NCBI RefSeq assembly: GCF_014699035.1 | Contig: NZ_JACXAA010000015.1 | Location: forward strand, 1-64,000 | Source of the DNA: Spirosoma validum | Lineage (GTDB): Bacteria > Bacteroidota > Bacteroidia > Cytophagales > Spirosomataceae | Reading direction: 5' to 3' | DNA length: 64,000 bases | In this document: positions 54,820 through 63,228 of the stretch, piece by piece | How positions within the stretch are numbered: the stretch's first letter is position 1 | Layout: each line of letters opens with the position of its first letter | Made by a program: the position numbers and the translations under genes | The notes under the pieces: model-generated | Databases searched by the model: none | Told to the model about the DNA's origin: nothing | What the model saw: the letters and a program-made list of their open reading frames with translations, nothing else

Positions 54820-55983
54820 ATGAATCATTTGCATCAAGCGTTTAGCGTTCGGTTTACCTATAACGTTTTTTTCACCGAACAACTTTTCGGCCATACGAAC
54901 CCACTTTTCGGCGATTTTCTCAAGCAACAGGCAACTGATGAAACCCGGAAAAAGCTGCTGTTTGTCATCGACTCAGGTGTTGTGACGGCACAGCCTACTT
55001 TATTGGCAGACATTAAGCATTATTTTGCTCAAGATGCTGATTTTATTGAGGTTATAGATGACCTAGTGATTATCCCAGGTGGTGAGGATGCTAAAAATGA
55101 ACCAGCTTTTGTTGAAAAAATCGTAGATGCTGTCGACCGACACGGCATTGATCGCCACTCTTACGTAGCAGCGATTGGGGGCGGGTCGTTGCTCGATCTG
55201 GTTGGGTATGCAGCCGCTATTTCGCATCGCGGAATCCGCCACATCCGCATTCCCACTACGGTGCTTTCGCAGAATGATTCAGGTGTTGGCGTTAAAAATG
55301 GCGTCAATTATCGGGGCAAGAAAAACTTTCTGGGTACGTTCGTTCCACCGGTTGCGGTATTCAACGACAGTACGTTCCTGACGACACTTGACGACCGGGA
55401 CTGGCGCTCGGGAATCTCCGAAGCGGTTAAGGTAGCGCTGATCAAAGACACCCAGTTTTTCGAAGAGATCGAAGCCAATGCACAGGCGCTTGCCGCACGC
55501 GATGCCGCTGCCATGCAAACGCTCATTCACCGCTGCGCTCAGATGCACCTGGACCATATTGCGAGTGGTGATCCGTTTGAGATGGGTTCGTCGCGCCCCC
55601 TGGATTTTGGTCATTGGAGCGCACATAAGCTGGAGCAGCTGACCAATTTCGAGATCCGTCATGGCGAAGCCGTTGCTATCGGTATTGCGCTGGATACACT
55701 CTATTCGCAGCAGCTCGGCTGGCTCACCGAAGCCGAAACGAACCGCGTTCTGACAACGTTACGGACGCTTGGTTTTTCGCTCTATCATCCGATGCTCGAT
55801 GCTAATAAAAGCGCGGGCATTTTAAAAGGACTCTCTGAATTCCGGGAACATCTTGGCGGTAAGCTGACGATCATGCTTCTGAAACGTATTGGCCTGGGCG
55901 TTGAGGTCCACGAAATGGATACTGAGCTTATTCGACAGGCAATTGCTACGTTGCGTAAGTATGAATTGTCTACTACGGTTTAG
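54820..55983 (+). CDS. eboD: EboD-type 3-dehydroquinate synthase-like protein
   Basis: The 387-residue protein has the dehydroquinate synthase fold: IIPGGEDAKNE, the NAD loop AAIGGGSLLDLVGYAA, IPTTVLSQNDSGVGVKNGVN, SEAVKVALIKD, and metal histidines in FGHWSAHKLEQ and EIRHGEAVAIG. The N-terminus FSVRFTYNVFFTEQLF and the following two genes mark it as EboD of the ebo/edb cluster rather than the shikimate enzyme AroB. Ebo proteins are linked to export or maturation of small metabolites such as scytonemin precursors in cyanobacteria. An inverted repeat separates it from eboE. Confidence 0.85.
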   Translation: MNHLHQAFSVRFTYNVFFTEQLFGHTNPLFGDFLKQQATDETRKKLLFVIDSGVVTAQPTLLADIKHYFAQDADFIEVIDDLVIIPGGEDAKNEPAFVEKIVDAVDRHGIDRHSYVAAIGGGSLLDLVGYAAAISHRGIRHIRIPTTVLSQNDSGVGVKNGVNYRGKKNFLGTFVPPVAVFNDSTFLTTLDDRDWRSGISEAVKVALIKDTQFFEEIEANAQALAARDAAAMQTLIHRCAQMHLDHIASGDPFEMGSSRPLDFGHWSAHKLEQLTNFEIRHGEAVAIGIALDTLYSQQLGWLTEAETNRVLTTLRTLGFSLYHPMLDANKSAGILKGLSEFREHLGGKLTIMLLKRIGLGVEVHEMDTELIRQAIATLRKYELSTTV

Positions 55984-56010
55984 TTTTTTATTAATTAAAG
56001 TTTCTACTAG

Positions 56011-56079
56011 TGAACACAGAGCCCCGAAGGACACAGATTTTTTGTCAATTTCTTTGTGTTCTCCGGGGCTCTGTGTTCA
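56011..56079. repeat. 27-bp imperfect hairpin between eboD and eboE
   Basis: Arms 56011-56037 and 56053-56079 (each containing ACACAGAGCCCCG or its complement) are nearly complementary; of the three deviations two are G-U wobbles in RNA. It fills the eboD-eboE gap. Confidence 0.65.
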
Positions 56080-56089
56080 ATAACGTTTT

Positions 56090-57313
56090 ATGAAAACGCC
56101 ACTCGGCCACCTTGGCTATTGCACCAACATTCACGCGGGCGAAACCTGGACCGACCATTTTGCCGCGTTGCAACAGGCCATTCCTGAATTGAAGCAGCGG
56201 CTATCACCCGATGCATCGTTTGGAATTGGCCTACGCCTATCGAACGTAGCGAGTGAGGAGTTGGAGCAACCCGAAAACTTAGTGGCCTTTCAGCACTGGC
56301 TGGCCGAGAACGATTGCTACGTATTTACCATGAACGGCTTTCCGTTCGGCGGATTTCACGATACGGTTGTCAAAGATCAGGTTCATGCGCCCGACTGGAC
56401 AACCGAAGCCCGGGTCGAATACACAAAACGACTGTTTCGAATTTTGTCGATACTGCTACCTGTCGATGAACTGGGCAATGCTATTCAGGGCGGTGTCTCT
56501 ACCTCGCCCCTCTCCTACCGCCACTGGTTTGAGTGGGAACAGCCCGCTGCCCGGGATTATATTTTTTCGCAGACAACCCAGAACGTACTCGACGTAGTGG
56601 CCGAATTAATCCGGCTCCATCGACAGACCGACCGGTTGATGCATCTCGATCTGGAACCTGAGCCCGATGGCGTCATCGAAACAGCAGATGAGTTTATCAC
56701 CTGGTTTACAGACTATTTGTTGCCAATGGGTATCGAACAGATCAGCGATCAATTTAGTCTGACAGACGAAGAAGCCGAGGCAACCATCTGCGAACACGTT
56801 CGCTTATGCTACGACGTATGCCATTTTGCAGTAGGTTACGAACGCCCGGCTGAAGTGCTCGACAAATTGAAACAATATGGGCTGCGTGTTGGTAAAATTC
56901 AGATCAGCGCGGCTTTAAAAGCAGAATTTCCGGCAACCGACGAAAATCGCGAAGCCGTTCGGCAAGCGTTCGGGCAGTTTAATGAACCAACGTATCTACA
57001 TCAGGTGGTAGCTCGTACAAAATCAGGCGAATTACTGCGTTTTCCGGATTTACCCGAGGCACTAGCCGCTTTCGACGATACGCACGCAGAATGGCGGTCT
57101 CACTTTCACGTACCGCTTTTCGTGAACGATTATGGAGTTCTACATTCAACGCAGGACGACATTCGGGAAGTCTTACAGTTGCAGGCCGATCGGCGATTCA
57201 CCAACCAGCTTGAAGTCGAAACCTATACGTGGGGCGTATTGCCGGATGATTTGAAAAAAGATCTTGTTGATTCGATTGAACGAGAAATGAAGTGGGTGCA
57301 GCAATTTTCCTGA
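56090..57313 (+). CDS. eboE: Metabolite traffic protein EboE (TIM-barrel)
   Basis: The 407-residue protein resembles xylose isomerase-like TIM barrels. It has the EboE opening PLGHLGYCTNIHAGETWTDH, TMNGFPFGGFH, LMHLDLEPEPDGVIE, the metal-site-like CYDVCHFAVGYE, VGKIQISAALKA, and the ending HFHVPLF, VETYTWGVLP. EboE lies between EboD and EboF in known clusters, exactly as here. Its reaction is not established. It begins 10 bp after the hairpin. Confidence 0.88.
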   Translation: MKTPLGHLGYCTNIHAGETWTDHFAALQQAIPELKQRLSPDASFGIGLRLSNVASEELEQPENLVAFQHWLAENDCYVFTMNGFPFGGFHDTVVKDQVHAPDWTTEARVEYTKRLFRILSILLPVDELGNAIQGGVSTSPLSYRHWFEWEQPAARDYIFSQTTQNVLDVVAELIRLHRQTDRLMHLDLEPEPDGVIETADEFITWFTDYLLPMGIEQISDQFSLTDEEAEATICEHVRLCYDVCHFAVGYERPAEVLDKLKQYGLRVGKIQISAALKAEFPATDENREAVRQAFGQFNEPTYLHQVVARTKSGELLRFPDLPEALAAFDDTHAEWRSHFHVPLFVNDYGVLHSTQDDIREVLQLQADRRFTNQLEVETYTWGVLPDDLKKDLVDSIEREMKWVQQFS

Positions 57314-57349
57314 GTACAAAATCGCTATTTTGCGTTAAACTCCTCTTTT

Positions 57350-58753
57350 ATGCAAAAAACAGTAGTAATCGACGTAGTAGGGCTATCCTATTCGCTGATT
57401 GGTGAACATACTCCTTTTCTGAAACAATGGTTTGCCAGCAAGCATCAGGCTACTATTGATCCCATGCTTCCGGCTGTCACTACGTCTGTCCAGTCAACCT
57501 ACGTAACGGGGAAGTGGCCGAGCGAAACCGGTATTGTCGGCAACGGCTGGTATGACCGTACTGACTCGGAAGTGAAGTTCTGGAAACAATCGAATAAGTT
57601 GGTTGGCGGAGAAAAAATCTGGGAACGAGCGAAAAAGATTGATCCTACGTTTACCGTCTCGAAAATGTTCTGGTGGTACAACATGTACTCCAGCGCCGAT
57701 TATTCCGCGACGCCCCGCCCGCAATATCCTTCGGACGGAATGAAAATTCCGGATTGCTACACCCAGCCTGGCGACCTACGCGATAAACTTCAGAAAGAAC
57801 TCGGTACGTTTCCGTTGTTCCAGTTCTGGGGACCAGCTACCACCATCAAAAGCAGTCGCTGGATTGCTGATGCGTCGATGCTGGTTGATCAGTGGCACAA
57901 CCCTACGCTTACGCTGATCTACTTGCCCCATCTGGATTACTGTTTGCAAAAATTCGGTGGTCCCGCTTCTGGGCAGGATTCTTCGAAGATTGCAAACGAC
58001 CTCCGCGAAATTGATGACGTTTGCCGCGACCTGATTCAGTTTTACGAAAAGCAGGGCGCTGAAATAATTGTCCTTTCAGAGTATGGGATTACGAACGTAA
58101 GCAAACCCATTCACATCAACCGAATTCTACGCGAAGCGGGCATGATCCGTTACCGAGAAGAACGTGGACTGGAATTGTTCGATGCGGGTGCCTCACCGGC
58201 TTTTGCTACGCCCGATCACCAGATTGCTCACGTTTACGTAAACGACCCAACGGTATTCAACAAAGTGCGTTCACTACTGGAAAAGACGCCGGGCATTGAG
58301 TTGGTGCTGGACAAAGAGCAACAAAAGAAATACCACATCGACCACGAGCGCTCCGGAGATTTGGTTGTCATGGCCGATGCGGATAGTTGGTTTACATATT
58401 ATTACTGGCTTGACGATGCACGTGCCCCGGATTTTGCCCGGTTGGTGGCCATCCATCAGAAGCCTGGTTACGATCCCGTCGAGATGTTTATGGACCAGAC
58501 CAATCCGCTGATTAAACTCAAAGCGGGCTATAAACTGGGACGAAAATTGCTCGGCTTCCGGTATCTCATGAACGTAATTTCTCTGGACGCTACGTTAGTC
58601 AAGGGATCGCACGGACGGATTGGCACAGCCACAGAGCACCACCCCGTTTATGTTAGCAGTCAGAATGTAGGCAAGTCGCTGTTAGCCACGGACGTATACA
58701 ACAAAATCTGGGAGATGCTGGCCGTTAATAAACTCGAAAAACAGACGAAGTAA
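57350..58753 (+). CDS. eboF: EboF-type alkaline phosphatase/nucleotide pyrophosphatase-family protein
   Basis: The 467-residue protein belongs to the type I phosphodiesterase/nucleotide pyrophosphatase fold. It shows VVIDVVGLSYSLIG (metal Asp), a nucleophile Thr in PAVTTSVQSTYVTGKWPSETG, LPHLDYCLQKFG, VLSEYGITNV and a late LVKGSHGRIG metal histidine. Position after eboE (36 bp) and the overall sequence fit EboF. No signal peptide is visible. It may remove a phosphate from an ebo-related metabolite; the substrate is unknown. Confidence 0.82.
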   Translation: MQKTVVIDVVGLSYSLIGEHTPFLKQWFASKHQATIDPMLPAVTTSVQSTYVTGKWPSETGIVGNGWYDRTDSEVKFWKQSNKLVGGEKIWERAKKIDPTFTVSKMFWWYNMYSSADYSATPRPQYPSDGMKIPDCYTQPGDLRDKLQKELGTFPLFQFWGPATTIKSSRWIADASMLVDQWHNPTLTLIYLPHLDYCLQKFGGPASGQDSSKIANDLREIDDVCRDLIQFYEKQGAEIIVLSEYGITNVSKPIHINRILREAGMIRYREERGLELFDAGASPAFATPDHQIAHVYVNDPTVFNKVRSLLEKTPGIELVLDKEQQKKYHIDHERSGDLVVMADADSWFTYYYWLDDARAPDFARLVAIHQKPGYDPVEMFMDQTNPLIKLKAGYKLGRKLLGFRYLMNVISLDATLVKGSHGRIGTATEHHPVYVSSQNVGKSLLATDVYNKIWEMLAVNKLEKQTK

Positions 58754-58792
58754 GTTATTGGTTATTTAGACGAAAGGACGTAATTTAACTGT

Positions 58793-59350
58793 ATGAAAAC
58801 CCTCGTCGCCCTCCTTCTGTTGGTCTCGGCCTGTACGTCGAACCGATTGCCGCAGGTAAACGCCCCGGCCGATGGTGCCGAGTATTATCAGGTTGGTCAG
58901 CCTTTAGCCGTGGCACAGAATAGGCTGTACCCAGACCCGCAGGGCGGTCTGGGCCACTCACAGGACCCCGATATTCGCGTAACGGATATCCGACTGACAG
59001 CCACTTATACAGTTCTGTATATGACGTTTGGCAAAGATCCTAACGACCGGAATAACAACTATTACGGTTCCAGCAGTATTTCCTTCAACCCAAAAGCCGT
59101 TCTGGCCTCAGCTGACGGCAAGCGGACATACGCCCTGCTCAAAACAGAAGGCATTCCCATGACGCCAGATTCACGTGAGATAAAGAATGACGAAAAGGTT
59201 CCATTTATTCTTTATTTCGAGCGATTGGATAAAGGTGTCGAAACGTTCGATCTGTTTGAGTGCAAGAGTGATAATGTGAATTCTTGCTTTAACGTAGCGG
59301 GGATGAATCTTCACAATCCGACAGATTCTTCAAGTTCATCGCAAAAGTAA
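58793..59350 (+). CDS. Lipoprotein of unknown function
   Basis: The 185-residue protein opens MKTLVALLLLVSACTSN, a lipoprotein signal with cysteine at about residue 14. The mature part is beta-rich and looks like a DUF-type stress or sensing domain (VTDIRLTATYTVLYMTF, SISFNPKAVL, KVPFILYFERLDKGVETFDLFECK) and ends in a Ser-rich tail. The family is not recognised. It starts 39 bp after eboF on the same strand, so it may be cotranscribed. Confidence 0.62.
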   Translation: MKTLVALLLLVSACTSNRLPQVNAPADGAEYYQVGQPLAVAQNRLYPDPQGGLGHSQDPDIRVTDIRLTATYTVLYMTFGKDPNDRNNNYYGSSSISFNPKAVLASADGKRTYALLKTEGIPMTPDSREIKNDEKVPFILYFERLDKGVETFDLFECKSDNVNSCFNVAGMNLHNPTDSSSSSQK

Positions 59351-59447
59351 AGCACATTTTTTCTATATATATCGTAGATCTATACACCGAATCAGGCAAT
59401 CTGACGTTAAAAAGGTATTGCTAATACCCAGAAGTTTATACCTGATT

Positions 59448-59969
59448 ATGCCTCTTTTTGCCCCTATCAATCGTCGAGTACGCGTTTCGTTTATCTCCAT
59501 ACTTTTTATTGCCAGCTTGTTTTTTAGCGTCTTTAGCCTCGCTCAGCTTAATCTAACTCACCGATTACTTAGTGGCTATTTTCTGAGTGCTGACGCCCCC
59601 ATCAATAAAGGCAAACCAACTCTATTTGTATTCGAGCAGGCAGATACGTTCGAGCAGGTTTTCAAACCGGCCACTACGATGCGTAAACGACCTGACGTAC
59701 CGAATTTTACGAAAGAAATGGTCGTTGGTATCGCGCTTCCCGCCACGAATAAACCGCCTAAATTGTCCGTTAGTAAACTATTTGTGCAGGACTCAACGCT
59801 TACGGTACGTTACATACGTGTGACCGACACGACGTTTACCAATAATCCGCAGTCGTTCACAACGCAACCCATGCTCCTGGTCGCTATCCCAAAGCAGACT
59901 GTGTTAAAAACCAAGCTAGTCGAAAATGGGCGAGTGTTGCAGACGATGAAGAAACAGGAAGACAGGTAG
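59448..59969 (+). CDS. Exported protein of unknown function
   Basis: The 173-residue protein has a signal peptide or anchor (VSFISILFIASLFFSVFSLAQ). The mature part includes LLSGYFLSADAPINKGKPTLFVF and MVVGIALPATNKPPKLSVSKL, a pattern somewhat like the PrcB/protease-complex subunit domain, but I cannot confirm this. I start at the ATG at 59448; the frame's first start is TTG at 59418. The small gene at 59994 follows 24 bp later. Confidence 0.55.
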   Translation: MPLFAPINRRVRVSFISILFIASLFFSVFSLAQLNLTHRLLSGYFLSADAPINKGKPTLFVFEQADTFEQVFKPATTMRKRPDVPNFTKEMVVGIALPATNKPPKLSVSKLFVQDSTLTVRYIRVTDTTFTNNPQSFTTQPMLLVAIPKQTVLKTKLVENGRVLQTMKKQEDR

Positions 59970-59993
59970 TGATTCACAAAGGGATGTCTTTTT

Positions 59994-60287
59994 ATGCTAA
60001 ACTTGGCATTCGATCTTGGCACAAGAAGACAACCTTTATTTAAACTAGGTATGTGGTATTTTCTTATCAAACAAAGTGCCCTCGAAACAGCGCAATATCA
60101 GACGTTACAAAAGCGGGCACTGCAGACGGAAGTTGAACTATTTAACGAGCCTTACGAAAACTGGTACATATTCACAGTAGAGAAAGATATTTATTCAGCC
60201 TTTATGGATTTGCTTGATTTACAAGGCATTTCATATGATTTAACCGCTGAACGACCTACGCGATCTGAGATGGTAACCAGAATGTAG
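59994..60287 (+). CDS. Small protein of unknown function (97 residues)
   Basis: The 97-residue frame has an ATG at 59994 and a second ATG at 60051 (MWYFLIKQSALETAQYQ) that is equally possible. The middle has NEPYENWYIFTVEKDIYSAFMDLLDLQGISYDL, with alternating strand and helix. The family is unknown. It ends 43 bp before a 28-bp hairpin that marks the convergent boundary with the sigma cassette. Confidence 0.5.
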   Translation: MLNLAFDLGTRRQPLFKLGMWYFLIKQSALETAQYQTLQKRALQTEVELFNEPYENWYIFTVEKDIYSAFMDLLDLQGISYDLTAERPTRSEMVTRM

Positions 60288-60329
60288 TAGCCCTATTTAC
60301 ATCTTTTCGTTAGAATAAATAGAAACCAG

Positions 60330-60395
60330 TATCCTCAATAACAGCAAACGCCCGTTTCGATTTAGTAAAACGGGCGTTTGCTGTTATTGAGGATA
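60330..60395. terminator. 28-bp perfect hairpin at the convergent boundary
   Basis: Left arm 60330-60357 and right arm 60368-60395 are exactly complementary over 28 bp with a 10-nt loop. It follows the small gene at 60287 and faces the minus-strand operon ending at 60738. It lacks a long U-tract on either side. Confidence 0.75.
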
Positions 60396-60737
60396 AATTG
60401 ATGATACAGATAGATCCAAGTTTCTACCTTGTTGATCTGGTTAATTTTGGAATGGATAGACGGTTAAAAATGATGTGGATAGAAGTAATCTAGTGAACCC
60501 ATTAACTCTCCTTGCGAACTTTAGTAGTATATTCCAGCTACCTGTGGATAGGTAACACTGTCTGGAAAAATATTTTTGATAATCTAGCAGAACACTTATT
60601 CATCAACCAGGAATGAACGTACAACGCTGCTAATTTTCCCAACCTCGATTAGCAGGCGTATCGCTCACATTTACATTCGTACCGGGAAATATAATGTAAC
60701 GTTTAAGCGGGGGTAGATGCTATGCCTGAATGTTTTA
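60396..60737. other. 342-bp gap without a supported gene
   Basis: Between the hairpin and the end of the sigma cassette I see no frame with coding character, no RNA gene and no clear terminator or promoter. The sequence is A+T rich. Confidence 0.5.
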
Positions 60738-61418
60738 TCAGCGTAACGGTACGATCTGGTTGACCGTCATACGTAGTGGAACCGGCAACTGGCCGGGCCT
60801 TATCAACTGATACGTATCTGCAGTCGGATCATACCGTACCTGCCATCCTTTAATTGTCTCCGTCTCTGGCTTTGGTAAATATAATCGAAGCGTATCAGCC
60901 ATAAAGGCGTAGTAAGACTGCCCCTCTTTTAGCGAATCAATCTTTTGTCGGGAGATCAACACAGGCATTAATCGATTAGGCGAATCGTCGTCACTACCAA
61001 AACCCAGCCCTTCCTCGCCGGTTTCTTCGTTATACACTGGCAATTCAGCGGCAATCGGTGGCTTATCGGTATTACGCTGATACACCCAGTATCCTAAAAA
61101 ACCAATTCCTATCAACACAAGGCCAAGCGCAGCCCGGCGAGCGAGTGGGTGATTCAGGACAATTAACCACCAGCCAGGTTGTGATTTAGTTTCTTCAGGA
61201 GGCTCTGGCATACTAACAGGCATTGGTTCGGCCGCAGCTATCCACAACTCCTCATCAGCTTCCTGGCGGGCTGTACTTGACAGGAGTTGATGTAACGCCA
61301 GCTGATCGGCAAAATCAGGGTCATTTTCCAGCAAGTTCATATATTGCTGGTATTCGTCGGCGGTTAGCGTTCCCTGCTCCCGTTTTTCAATAAGTTCCTG
61401 TCGTTGCTCGTCCGTCAT
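60738..61418 (-). CDS. Anti-sigma-like single-pass membrane protein (second copy)
   Basis: The 226-residue protein has a helical cytosolic N-terminus (MTDEQRQELIEKREQGTLTA, LLENDPDFADQLALHQLL), one membrane helix (RRAALGLVLIGIGFLGYWVY) and a periplasmic part rich in acidic residues. The DPDF segment resembles that of the protein at 62548-63228 and of Bacteroidota anti-sigma factors. Its ATG at 61418 overlaps the preceding stop by 4 nt (ATGA), so I prefer it to the longer frame from 61451. It is probably the partner of the sigma-like protein encoded just upstream; this is an inference. Confidence 0.62.
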   Translation of the reverse strand: MTDEQRQELIEKREQGTLTADEYQQYMNLLENDPDFADQLALHQLLSSTARQEADEELWIAAAEPMPVSMPEPPEETKSQPGWWLIVLNHPLARRAALGLVLIGIGFLGYWVYQRNTDKPPIAAELPVYNEETGEEGLGFGSDDDSPNRLMPVLISRQKIDSLKEGQSYYAFMADTLRLYLPKPETETIKGWQVRYDPTADTYQLIRPGQLPVPLRMTVNQIVPLR

Positions 61419-62557
61419 CGGGGTGAAAAAATCAGGTGCTGCCGACGACATTCATCAGCAACATAAGTTCTTAACGTTTCCAGGCAACGTCGGATTAATC
61501 CTTCAACTACTTTCACACCTTTATCAAGATCAGCCGCAATTTCACTGGCTGGTAGGGGCCGAAGATAATCGTTGTTATATCGGCTGTCGATCACTTCCTT
61601 ACAGTCGGGCTTCAACTGCTGCTTGCAAGACACCAGGACTTCCTTTAACTGTTCATCGTTGTCATGCACAGCTAATATGGGAATTTCGTCGGGCGAGACA
61701 TCCCCAGCCAGTTGATTTTTGATAGCATGCCATACTAAGCGGCCTCTGTTAACGAACCCAAGTAAATAGGTGCTTAACAAGGAATCCAGAAAAAACGAAT
61801 CCTTACCTGTTTTTGTCGTATTGAGCTTTCTAAGAAAATCCTCCCGAACCTCGGCCATAATATCCTTACTAAGATCGTCTGCCTCCATAATCTGAAGCCC
61901 CTGCAATTGTTTTCGGGCATATAGCCTGACTTTTAAGCAAGGCTCATTTAAAAAAGCACCTGCCTGCCGATCAAGAAATTGATAGACGTATAAGCCAATC
62001 TGATCGTGCAGGTAGTCGAACACAAGTTTTTTCTCCAGACAAACTCGCTCTTTATGGAAGACAAACATCGGACTTCTTACCCGGGCATCGTCCTGAATCA
62101 CGCTGTGCACAATCGCTCGTAACGTGCGCTCGGCTATCCGCAGCTGATCCTCTCGGCTTAGTTTAGATAACAAAGGTTTAAGATACGAATCGCCCGGTTG
62201 TTGAGCAAGTTGATCCATCCAGACCACTACGTCCATGCGTCGATTTTCGTCCCAGCGTTCGATTGCGTCGGGCGCTTGTGCGCGCATCTGTATCTTCCAG
62301 CCAGCTGCTTTTATAACATCCCGTAAAACAGAATCGAATGCTGTTGCGAAAAACGCTCGCTCATCGGGTTGCAGTTGACGTAGCACGCTTCCCAGCTCCT
62401 GTATAACTACCTGACGTAGCATAGGCGACTGTGATTTGTAGTGAGTCAGATTCTGATCGAGTGTTCGCCCAATAAACTCATTTACCCGTTGACCAAATGC
62501 TAATTCGATTGGACGTCTGGCTGCCTCAACAAGCTGATCAATAACCTTTATGTCCAT
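61415..62557 (-). CDS. Long protein with a C-terminal ECF sigma-like half
   Basis: The 380-residue protein (383 from the alternative ATG at 62566) has a helical N-terminal half of unknown type. Its C-terminal half follows the ECF sigma order: DDLSKDIMAEVREDFLRKL parallels sigma region 2, FFLDSLLSTYLLGFVNRGRL the end of that domain, and LKPDCKEVIDSRYNNDYLRP with EIAADL and RRCLETLRTYV parallels region 4. The true sigma factor of this operon has CQDILTAFYFDKKTMQEIADDF and RCIQALKKLV at the same places. It may bind DNA or the anti-sigma, with or without sigma activity. It overlaps both neighbours. Confidence 0.6.
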   Translation of the reverse strand: MDIKVIDQLVEAARRPIELAFGQRVNEFIGRTLDQNLTHYKSQSPMLRQVVIQELGSVLRQLQPDERAFFATAFDSVLRDVIKAAGWKIQMRAQAPDAIERWDENRRMDVVVWMDQLAQQPGDSYLKPLLSKLSREDQLRIAERTLRAIVHSVIQDDARVRSPMFVFHKERVCLEKKLVFDYLHDQIGLYVYQFLDRQAGAFLNEPCLKVRLYARKQLQGLQIMEADDLSKDIMAEVREDFLRKLNTTKTGKDSFFLDSLLSTYLLGFVNRGRLVWHAIKNQLAGDVSPDEIPILAVHDNDEQLKEVLVSCKQQLKPDCKEVIDSRYNNDYLRPLPASEIAADLDKGVKVVEGLIRRCLETLRTYVADECRRQHLIFSPR

Positions 62558-63228
62558 TGTGCCCATTTAATTTGCCACCAGAGCTTCCAGCGGTTTACTA
62601 AACCAATCCGGTACTCACAATCAATGCAGTGGGCATACTGGTCATAAATACGATTGGCTTTGTCAGGCTGACCACTTTTCAGATAGGCTACCGCCAGATG
62701 CCACTGGACTGCTTCCCGAAAATAAGGTCGAATGTCGGTTACGTGTACGATCTGCTCAAAGCTTTTTACGGCTAAGGCGTACTGACCGTCAACCAGGTGC
62801 ATCTGGCCTTCAAAAAACTGTTCAAAGATGCGTTTTTGGGCTACGACTACGCTATCATCACTTAGACTGCGTGTTACGCTGAAATCGTTTTCTGAATCCG
62901 GGAATGAGACAGGTGTAAAGGATAAGTAGGCGATAAAGAGTACACAAACCGTAGCAAAGCTTACCATTGACCGACGTACTAAGCGGATACGATGCGTTTG
63001 GTATTTAGCTTGATGCTGAAGCTGTTTTATCCGGCCAATGGCCCGCTGTTGTAAGAAAGCTTCGTGCATGATCTCGTGCGTTCGTTTAAGTGACGTTACT
63101 TCCTCCCGAAAATCAGGATCAGCGTTCATCTCAGCCTCAACAGATGTGCGTTCATCTGCTGGCATCTGATCGTTGAGATAGCGCTCAATCCAATCCTGTT
63201 CGTCTAGTTTATCAGCTGGTCTCTTCAT
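62548..63228 (-). CDS. Membrane protein with anti-sigma-like N-terminus and periplasmic TPR
   Basis: The 226-residue protein has a cytosolic helical N-terminus (DWIERYLNDQMPADERTSVE, NADPDFREEVTSL) like Bacteroidota anti-sigma factors. A membrane helix (VSFATVCVLFIAYLSF) and TPR-like helices (DGQYALAVKSFEQIV, AVAYLKSGQPDKANRIYDQY) follow. The ATG at 63228 overlaps the sigma stop by 4 nt, so I prefer it to 63264. Likely role: hold the sigma factor at the membrane and sense something in the periplasm through the TPR. Confidence 0.7.
   Translation of the reverse strand: MKRPADKLDEQDWIERYLNDQMPADERTSVEAEMNADPDFREEVTSLKRTHEIMHEAFLQQRAIGRIKQLQHQAKYQTHRIRLVRRSMVSFATVCVLFIAYLSFTPVSFPDSENDFSVTRSLSDDSVVVAQKRIFEQFFEGQMHLVDGQYALAVKSFEQIVHVTDIRPYFREAVQWHLAVAYLKSGQPDKANRIYDQYAHCIDCEYRIGLVNRWKLWWQIKWAQWT

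Noticed and set aside
55999-56089. Terminator splitting the ebo genes
   Set aside because: The hairpin is long, but the right arm is not followed by a T-run and both neighbours are same-strand cluster members, so it is listed as a repeat instead.
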